Translations under genes and position numbers: made by a program
Shown: piece after piece, positions 1 through 3,912 of the stretch
Numbering within the stretch: the first letter of the stretch is position 1
How the letters are laid out: each line of letters begins with the position of its first letter
The notes under the pieces: generated by a model
What the model saw: only the letters and a program-made list of their open reading frames with translations
Told to the model about the DNA's origin: nothing
Database searches by the model: none
NCBI GenBank assembly: GCA_051005235.1
Contig: JBPCJO010000090.1
Coordinates: 1-7,143, forward strand
From: JALQXV01 sp051005235
GTDB lineage: Bacteria; Patescibacteriota; Saccharimonadia; Saccharimonadales; 2-12-FULL-41-12
Length of the DNA stretch: 7,143 nt
Direction of reading: 5' to 3'

Positions 1-58
1 CGCTAGCATTGACGAATTCAAACTAGCGGCCGAAGCAGTTTTAAAAGATCTGTTGTGA
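1..58 (+). CDS. 3' end of an unidentified upstream gene (partial)
   Basis: Reading codons from base 2, an open frame gives the last 18 residues ASIDEFKLAAEAVLKDLL and ends at TGA (56-58). The amphipathic, helix-like tail fits the end of a globular cytoplasmic protein but is too short to identify. The TGA shares bases with the GTG start (55-57) of the next gene. This stop/start overlap is typical of translationally coupled operon genes, so the missing gene may belong to the same isoprenoid pathway; that is inference. TGA used as a stop also argues against the UGA-to-glycine code of Gracilibacteria and SR1. Confidence 0.6.
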   Translation, partial: ASIDEFKLAAEAVLKDLL

Positions 59-1149
59 GCCAGCCTTCCACAACGTCTTTTAAGCGGCACTTAGCCCAAT
101 ATAAAACCCTGCTCGACGCCGACCTCGCTGACTACACCACTACAATTCAGGCCCGCACCCAAAAAGACTACGGTGAACGCTCGCTAGTCGCGGTTGACCC
201 GTACTGCGCACTCCTCCAAGCGGGCGGTAAGCGCATTCGGGGCAGGTTGGTCATGATTGGCTACGAGATGATGTGCGGCACTGATCAGAAAATGATTATT
301 CAAGCGGCCCGCGCTCTTGAGATGATCCATGCCTATATTTTAATTGTTGATGACGTGCAAGATCGGTCGCATACCCGGCGCGGCAGCCCAACGGCGCATC
401 GCATTATTACTCAACAACACCAGTCTAACGGCTGGAAAAACGACCCCGATCACCTTGGTATTTCGCTGGCCCTGAACGGTGCGTTACTTGGGCTTCACGC
501 TGCCGAAATGGTTCTGGCAAACCTTGAGGTTCCCGATGAACTTCGTGTTAAAGCCATCAATATTACTAATCACACTATGATGATCACCATTCACGGACAG
601 ACCAATGACTTACTTAACGAAATTGCCGACGATGTGTCGTCCGATACACTTAAAAATGTTATGCAGTGGAAGACGGCCCACTACACGCTACTAAACCCGC
701 TGCACGTTGGTATGGTTCTGGCCGATGCCGGGTGCGAAGATACCAACGCGATCACCCAATATGCCCTGCACACCGGCTACGCCTTTCAAATTACTGACGA
801 CCTACTTTTGTTTTCTACAGCTAAAGATAACAGCGGTAAAGACCCGATTGACGACATACGAGAAGGCAAGCAAACAATACTAACGGTTCACGCTGCCGTC
901 AGCGCTTCACCAAAAGACGCTACATTTGTGGCATTATGCCTGGGCAAAAAAGACTTAACTAACGACGAATTTGAACGCTTTAAACAAGTCTTAATTGATT
1001 GTGGGGCAGTCGGACAGGCACGCCAGCAGGCGAGTGAACACGTCGCCATTGCCCGTCAGTCGTTAGTTGAACACAAAGACCGCTGGAAGCCAGAGTCGGT
1101 TGCTTTTCTTGACGAACTGGCTCAGTATATTCTGGACCGTAAGAAATAA
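55..1149 (+). CDS. Polyprenyl diphosphate synthase (geranylgeranyl/farnesyl diphosphate synthase-like)
   Basis: This is a trans-isoprenyl diphosphate synthase of 364 residues. Such enzymes extend allylic diphosphates with IPP in the cytoplasm to make C15-C20 (or longer) precursors. Visible motifs are GGKRIR (57-62), the first Asp-rich motif DDVQD (99-103) followed by RRG (108-110), GQ..D (181-185), KT (206-207), and the second motif region FQITDD (244-249) with GKD (261-263) and EGKQT (270-274). The first motif has no two-residue insertion, and Tyr94 lies five residues before it. That pattern is known from archaeal-type GGPP synthases and limits chain length, so a C20 (or C15) product is favoured. 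The second motif reads DDLLL, lacking the usual third Asp; actinobacterial relatives with DDLLG show this is tolerated. The GTG start has no clear Shine-Dalgarno but overlaps the upstream stop, and no other nearby start keeps the N-terminal helix. A squalene/phytoene synthase gene follows directly. The family is certain; the chain length is inferred. Confidence 0.9.
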   Translation: MSQPSTTSFKRHLAQYKTLLDADLADYTTTIQARTQKDYGERSLVAVDPYCALLQAGGKRIRGRLVMIGYEMMCGTDQKMIIQAARALEMIHAYILIVDDVQDRSHTRRGSPTAHRIITQQHQSNGWKNDPDHLGISLALNGALLGLHAAEMVLANLEVPDELRVKAINITNHTMMITIHGQTNDLLNEIADDVSSDTLKNVMQWKTAHYTLLNPLHVGMVLADAGCEDTNAITQYALHTGYAFQITDDLLLFSTAKDNSGKDPIDDIREGKQTILTVHAAVSASPKDATFVALCLGKKDLTNDEFERFKQVLIDCGAVGQARQQASEHVAIARQSLVEHKDRWKPESVAFLDELAQYILDRKK

Positions 1150-1153
1150 GAGG
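1148..1153 (+). promoter_or_regulatory. Ribosome binding site of the squalene/phytoene synthase gene
   Basis: AAGAGG overlaps the last bases of the preceding gene and lies 8 bases before the ATG at 1162. It supports that start and separate initiation within one transcript. Confidence 0.55.
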
Positions 1154-1161
1154 CCACTACA

Positions 1162-2004
1162 ATGAGCCAAGAGCGAACTATCTTCAAAAACGGCAGCACG
1201 ACGTTCTTTATAAGTTCGCTGTTCTTCCCGCATTCGGTTCGCGCAAACGTTTTTGATCTCTATAGCTTTGTGCGAGTTGCCGACGATTATGTTGATCAGG
1301 TACCTGCCGACAGTGATAGCTTTTATCGGTTACGCCAATTGTGGACAGAGGCAGCAGACAACCTAAATTATATTACTGATAAGTCGGAAGATGACTCCAC
1401 CGACGAGCGAGTCGTTAAAAACATGGTCCGCGTAGCTCGTAAAAACAAGTTCGACCTTGCGTGGGTCGAAGCCTTCCTCGACGCGATGCAGTCTGACATA
1501 AAACATACAGGCTATAGAACGATCGAGGACACTCTGGGATATATGTATGGCTCTGCCGAAGTCGTTGGCCTGATGATGGCTCGTCTCATGGGGCTCAAAC
1601 CAGAGGCAGCCCAAGCCGCCCAACTGCAGGGCAGGGCAATGCAGCTTATTAATTTTATTCGCGACATTACCGAAGATATCGATTTAGGTCGCCAGTACTT
1701 TCCGGCAGATGAGCTCAAACGCTTCAATCTGCCAGACCTAACCCACGAAACTGCGACCCAGCGACCCCAGGACTTTACGAAATTTATACAGTTCCAATTA
1801 AACCGTTACGATCAGTGGCAACATGAGGCATACCAAGGATACAAATATATCCCAAGGCGTCTGCGTATACCGTTGCAAACAGCTACAGACATGTATAAAT
1901 GGACAGCCAACGAAATCCACAAAGATCCGCTGGTTATTTACGAGAAAAAGATAAAACCGTCCAAGATGCGTGTAATTAGCAGGGTGCTGATGAATGCCTT
2001 TTAG
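1162..2004 (+). CDS. Squalene/phytoene synthase family protein (CrtB-like)
   Basis: This is a head-to-head prenyl transferase of 280 residues, a normal length for bacterial phytoene or dehydrosqualene synthases. The family joins two GGPP (or FPP) molecules through a cyclopropyl intermediate. Both Mg-binding motifs are intact: DDYVD (41-45), in the LYSFVRVADD context typical of the family, and D168...D172 within the RDITEDIDLGR stretch (167-177), followed by QYFPADEL (178-185). The YGSAEVVG segment (129-136) matches the conserved central helix. The enzyme is likely soluble or peripheral to the membrane. Its gene starts 12 bases after the prenyl synthase gene and has its own ribosome binding site. 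The pairing suggests C40 phytoene synthesis, but C30 products (squalene, dehydrosqualene) cannot be excluded from sequence. No desaturase or cyclase gene is visible, so the end product is unknown. The gene ends in TAG and faces a minus-strand gene. Confidence 0.9.
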   Translation: MSQERTIFKNGSTTFFISSLFFPHSVRANVFDLYSFVRVADDYVDQVPADSDSFYRLRQLWTEAADNLNYITDKSEDDSTDERVVKNMVRVARKNKFDLAWVEAFLDAMQSDIKHTGYRTIEDTLGYMYGSAEVVGLMMARLMGLKPEAAQAAQLQGRAMQLINFIRDITEDIDLGRQYFPADELKRFNLPDLTHETATQRPQDFTKFIQFQLNRYDQWQHEAYQGYKYIPRRLRIPLQTATDMYKWTANEIHKDPLVIYEKKIKPSKMRVISRVLMNAF

Positions 2005-2150
2005 TCACGCGGATTCCTCAGCCTTCAGACTATTGATTAATAAATTCAGCCGCGCTACTATAGATAATGACCTTCGGCACCGTAGTTTACGCGCTACACA
2101 ATGCAGCTTAACAGCTCGAACGCGGGAGGTCTCTTTTTATTTGAAATTAT
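2005..2150. other. Convergent intergenic spacer
   Basis: This gap separates two converging genes. It holds an 8-base direct repeat CGCGCTAC (2051-2058 and 2090-2097), a weak GTAG/CTAC stem (2082-2097) and a run of five T (2134-2138). I could not find a GC-rich hairpin directly before that T run, so no terminator is called. There is no credible reading frame. Confidence 0.4.
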
Positions 2151-2555
2151 CTATCCAGGAAAGAGTGAAATAAAATCCTTCCGTCCTGTACGCTTATTTT
2201 GCTTTACTTGCACATAAAATATATCTCCATCAGTGGTTTTACCAATGAAGCGCTGAGAAATACCATTAGCTTTATCAGAACTTGCCGTTGATATCGGCTG
2301 ATTTACGTTATTCCTCAGTAGATCAATGGCGCAGTCATAATATCTAAGTCTCCTCTCAATATCACCCCTGTTTTTCTCGTATAGATGATCCCAGAATAAT
2401 TTTATAAAAACCTTGTCTTTATAGTAGCGTGAACGAACATATGGCTGACGTTTAGTCTGCTTTCGAATATGGTTATATTCTTTTCGTGCTTGCGAGACAA
2501 CTTCCTGGTAAGAAGTTCCGGCAATCTTTGAATATTTGGATTTGTAGACCTGCAC
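2151..2555 (-). CDS. Conserved-looking hypothetical protein, possibly a RelE/EndoU-like nuclease fold
   Basis: This is a basic protein of 134 residues with no signal peptide or membrane segment. The order of elements is a Lys/Arg-rich N-terminal helix region (22-35), PYVRS (38-42), FWDHL (54-58), RRLRYYDCAIDLL (68-80), RFIGKTTDG (102-110), FYVQVKQN (113-120) and FISLFPG (128-134). The half after residue 68, a helix followed by strands ending in a hydrophobic-FP-G terminus, resembles small RelE/barnase/EndoU-like nuclease domains. It also matches, from memory, an unnamed family frequent in CPR genomes. Function is not established. The start is GTG at 2555, with no clear Shine-Dalgarno. The frame is open for 10 more codons upstream (to 2585) without a better start, so the N-terminus is uncertain. 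A lone -10-like TATATT lies at 2598-2593. GC content is about 40% by hand count, below polA, which may indicate transfer. No partner gene is adjacent. Confidence 0.6.
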   Translation of the reverse strand: MQVYKSKYSKIAGTSYQEVVSQARKEYNHIRKQTKRQPYVRSRYYKDKVFIKLFWDHLYEKNRGDIERRLRYYDCAIDLLRNNVNQPISTASSDKANGISQRFIGKTTDGDIFYVQVKQNKRTGRKDFISLFPG

Positions 2556-3062
2556 CGCACAATTGTAACGGCCAAAAATTAACTTTTAGTTAAATATACT
2601 GGTCACCCGAGAGTGGTCGAACCGATTACCAACACTTCCAAAAAGACTTGTCGTAAAAACTACTGTTGTATTAATCAACTATTTGGTGGTATTTGCAAAG
2701 CAAGTTTGTTACGGTGGTGACAAGAACAGTATGAGCAGACCAAATAAACCCACCAAAGATAAAATCAGACGAGGGCATTTATACCTAAAGTCTAACCCCG
2801 AGACGGTGCGCTCACCTCAGTTTGTTGGCCAGGCTGCATTGCCAGACCGGGCGAGTGCGGCCACCCACCAGTTGAATCAAAGTCTAGCCTCTCTTGAAGT
2901 TCAACAACCCCTAGGCTCCAACACCGAAGCGGTACAAACGGGCAGAATGTGCTTGCAAGCGCTCGTCCATAGCCCACACTTCGCAGGCCGAATGCCGCAA
3001 ACACAAATCCAGTCAGCCTAAGAGCCTGACAAAATCCCCCAGTCGAGCAACCCAGCAGGTCA
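2556..3062. other. Intergenic region with a GC-rich island and no convincing gene
   Basis: The first part (2556-2780) is AT-rich; the part from about 2790 to 3060 is about 57% GC by hand count, then drops to about 32%. Frames are open on both strands. One on the plus strand runs 2731-3021 (96 residues from ATG, with an SD-like GGTGGTGA at 2713-2720, 10 bases upstream). One on the minus strand runs 3067-2792 (91 residues from GTG). Neither encodes motifs I recognise, and the plus-strand product is Gln/Ser/Ala-rich with few hydrophobic clusters. Pairing elements include GCTTGCAAGC (2951-2960), GTTGAA/TTCAAC (2871-2876 with 2900-2905), AGCCT/AGGCT (2886-2890 with 2913-2917) and GTCAG/CTGAC (3012-3016 with 3026-3030). 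It could be a small protein gene, a structured RNA or a decayed gene; I cannot decide. Confidence 0.4.
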
Positions 3063-3090
3063 ACCACTTTTTAATTGTTTTTTACTTCGC

Positions 3091-3110
3091 AAGGTAACTA
3101 TAGTTACCTT
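3091..3110. repeat. Perfect 20-base palindrome (operator or bidirectional terminator)
   Basis: AAGGTAACTA is followed immediately by its exact reverse complement TAGTTACCTT, with no spacer. It sits in AT-rich DNA between the GC-rich island and the antitoxin promoter, about 130 bases upstream of the -10 box. Perfect dyads of this length are typical sites for dimeric regulators such as winged-helix proteins. As RNA it could form an 8-pair stem with a TATA loop, but only TTTT follows on the plus strand, so it would be a weak terminator. The role is undetermined. Confidence 0.65.
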
Positions 3111-3198
3111 TTGTCGCAATAAAACATTTAAAAAATCATGGTTGACGGCTCTGGCTTAATTAGCGACTGGGATATTTTGCTAGGCTCTAAACTATTAA

Positions 3199-3243
3199 AA
3201 GTAAAGCGTAGGCTAATACTTTACTTATATCTGCAACTTTACT
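3199..3243. promoter_or_regulatory. Putative operator: three copies of CTTTACT over the antitoxin promoter
   Basis: AAGTAAAG (3199-3206) and CTTTACTT (3219-3226) form an inverted repeat with 8-base arms and a 12-base gap. A further direct copy, CTTTACT, lies at 3237-3243. The second copy covers the -35 box and the third touches the first base of the -10 box. Type II antitoxins commonly repress their own promoter by binding repeats in this position, so autoregulation by the AbrB-type antitoxin, possibly with the toxin, is the natural reading. Binding itself is inferred. Confidence 0.6.
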
Positions 3244-3248
3244 ATAAT
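3220..3248 (+). promoter_or_regulatory. Sigma-70-type promoter of the antitoxin-toxin-polA genes
   Basis: TTTACT (3220-3225, 4 of 6 matches to TTGACA) and a perfect TATAAT (3243-3248) are separated by 17 bases. The -10 box ends 6 bases before the ATG at 3255, placing the expected transcription start on or next to the start codon. No Shine-Dalgarno exists in the 6 intervening bases, so translation would be leaderless. Confidence 0.7.
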
Positions 3249-3254
3249 TGAAGC

Positions 3255-3497
3255 ATGAGTGTCACTGTTAAACTGTCTAGCAAGAGCCAAATTACCATAC
3301 CAAAGCGGGTACGTACCCAGCTTGGTATTAAACTTGGCGATAGTTTGCGGGTGGCAACCTCTAAAGACGGAAAAATAACGCTGGAGCCACAAAAAACAAT
3401 CGTTGACTATTTTGGCAAATTCGAGGGACAGTGGAGCGGCAAAGACTCCCGAGACCCCGTAGAAATTATTCGTGAACGGCGCGACCAAGATGGCTAA
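3255..3497 (+). CDS. AbrB/MazE-type antitoxin (SpoVT-AbrB domain)
   Basis: This 80-residue protein has a swapped-hairpin AbrB DNA-binding domain at residues 4-46. Its signature KLSSKSQITIPKRVR (6-20) is followed by LGIKLGDSLRV (23-33) and ITLEP (41-45). In type II toxin-antitoxin systems this domain dimerises and binds operator DNA. The charged tail (47-80), with DYFGKFEGQW (51-60) and a helix-forming end rich in Arg and Glu, is the expected toxin-binding segment. It is followed, with an 8-base overlap, by a PIN-domain toxin gene, which makes it a VapB-like antitoxin of the AbrB class. Regulation is probably autogenous through the CTTTACT repeats over its promoter. The ATG lies 6 bases after the -10 box, so the mRNA appears to be leaderless. 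Confidence 0.85.
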   Translation: MSVTVKLSSKSQITIPKRVRTQLGIKLGDSLRVATSKDGKITLEPQKTIVDYFGKFEGQWSGKDSRDPVEIIRERRDQDG

Positions 3498-3912
3498 AAA
3501 GAACTCATTACTTGTTGCCCTAGACACAAACATCTTTGTATATGCCCTCGAAGGTCACCAGCAGTTCCAAACGCCAGCCAGGCAATTGCTAGCTGCCATA
3601 GACTCCGGCCAGCTATCTGGGGTTGCTTCGGTGTATGTGCTGACCGAATTACTAAGACAGGGACCCCTCCAAATGCGTGAAGCCGTGTTATCAATGCGCC
3701 ACATCGTTTTTGTGCCAACAAACCAGGAGATTGCTTTGCTGGCGGCCGATATTATACGCCAAGACAGGCTAAAGCTGCGTAACGTTGATGCGATTCATCT
3801 GGCAACCGCAGCTTTGGCGGGAGCCGGCGAGTTCTGGACGAACGACCGGGCACTTCAACGCATAAAAGTAAAAGACTTGAGAGTCAAAATGCTCGAGGAG
3901 TACCATGAATAA
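3490..3912 (+). CDS. vapC: VapC-type PIN-domain ribonuclease toxin
   Basis: This 140-residue PIN protein is a Mg-dependent endoribonuclease by family; characterised VapC toxins cut tRNA or rRNA and stop translation until neutralised by VapB. All four acidic positions are visible: D12 in LDTNIFVYA (11-19), E53 in YVLTELL (49-55), D100 in NVDAIHLATA (98-107) and D119 in TNDRAL (117-122). The toxin therefore looks catalytically intact. The ATG at 3490 is preferred because it puts D12 close to the N-terminus, as usual, and overlaps the antitoxin stop by 8 bases (ATGGCTAA). An in-frame GTG at 3472 would add six residues. There is little Shine-Dalgarno signal, consistent with coupling to antitoxin translation. 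Its 3' end carries the ribosome binding site and first codons of polA. The RNA target is unknown. Confidence 0.87.
   Translation: MAKKNSLLVALDTNIFVYALEGHQQFQTPARQLLAAIDSGQLSGVASVYVLTELLRQGPLQMREAVLSMRHIVFVPTNQEIALLAADIIRQDRLKLRNVDAIHLATAALAGAGEFWTNDRALQRIKVKDLRVKMLEEYHE
3895..3900 (+). promoter_or_regulatory. Ribosome binding site of polA inside the toxin gene
   Basis: GAGGAG lies 4 bases before the polA ATG at 3905, entirely within the last codons of the toxin gene. It fixes the polA start and implies that ribosomes finishing the toxin can re-initiate on polA. Confidence 0.65.

Noticed and set aside
1363..1727. Minus-strand frames inside the phytoene synthase gene
   Set aside because: They are antisense shadows of a gene with intact catalytic motifs, with no ribosome binding site or recognisable domain.
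2051..2097. Direct repeat CGCGCTAC in two copies, a possible attachment site or transposon scar
   Set aside because: Only 8 bases, 39 bases apart, with no integrase, transposase or inverted ends nearby.
2033..2138. Possible small RNA after the phytoene synthase gene: TTGATT and TACTAT with 17-base spacing, ending at a T run
   Set aside because: Both boxes match only 4 of 6 bases, and no stable hairpin precedes the T run, so neither promoter nor terminator is convincing.
2600..2640. tRNA-like text (CCCGAGAGTGGTCGAACC) resembling the D-arm of a serine or leucine tRNA
   Set aside because: The D-stem does not pair, and no anticodon stem, T-arm or acceptor partner follows on either strand.
2792..3067. 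Minus-strand frame of 91 residues opposite the plus-strand frame in the GC-rich island
   Set aside because: No motif, no ribosome binding site and no promoter; long open frames on both strands are expected in GC-rich DNA with few stop codons.
3142..3176. TTGACG followed by GATATT as an alternative promoter for the antitoxin operon
   Set aside because: Spacing is 23 bases, far outside the working range; the TATAAT at 3243 is much better.
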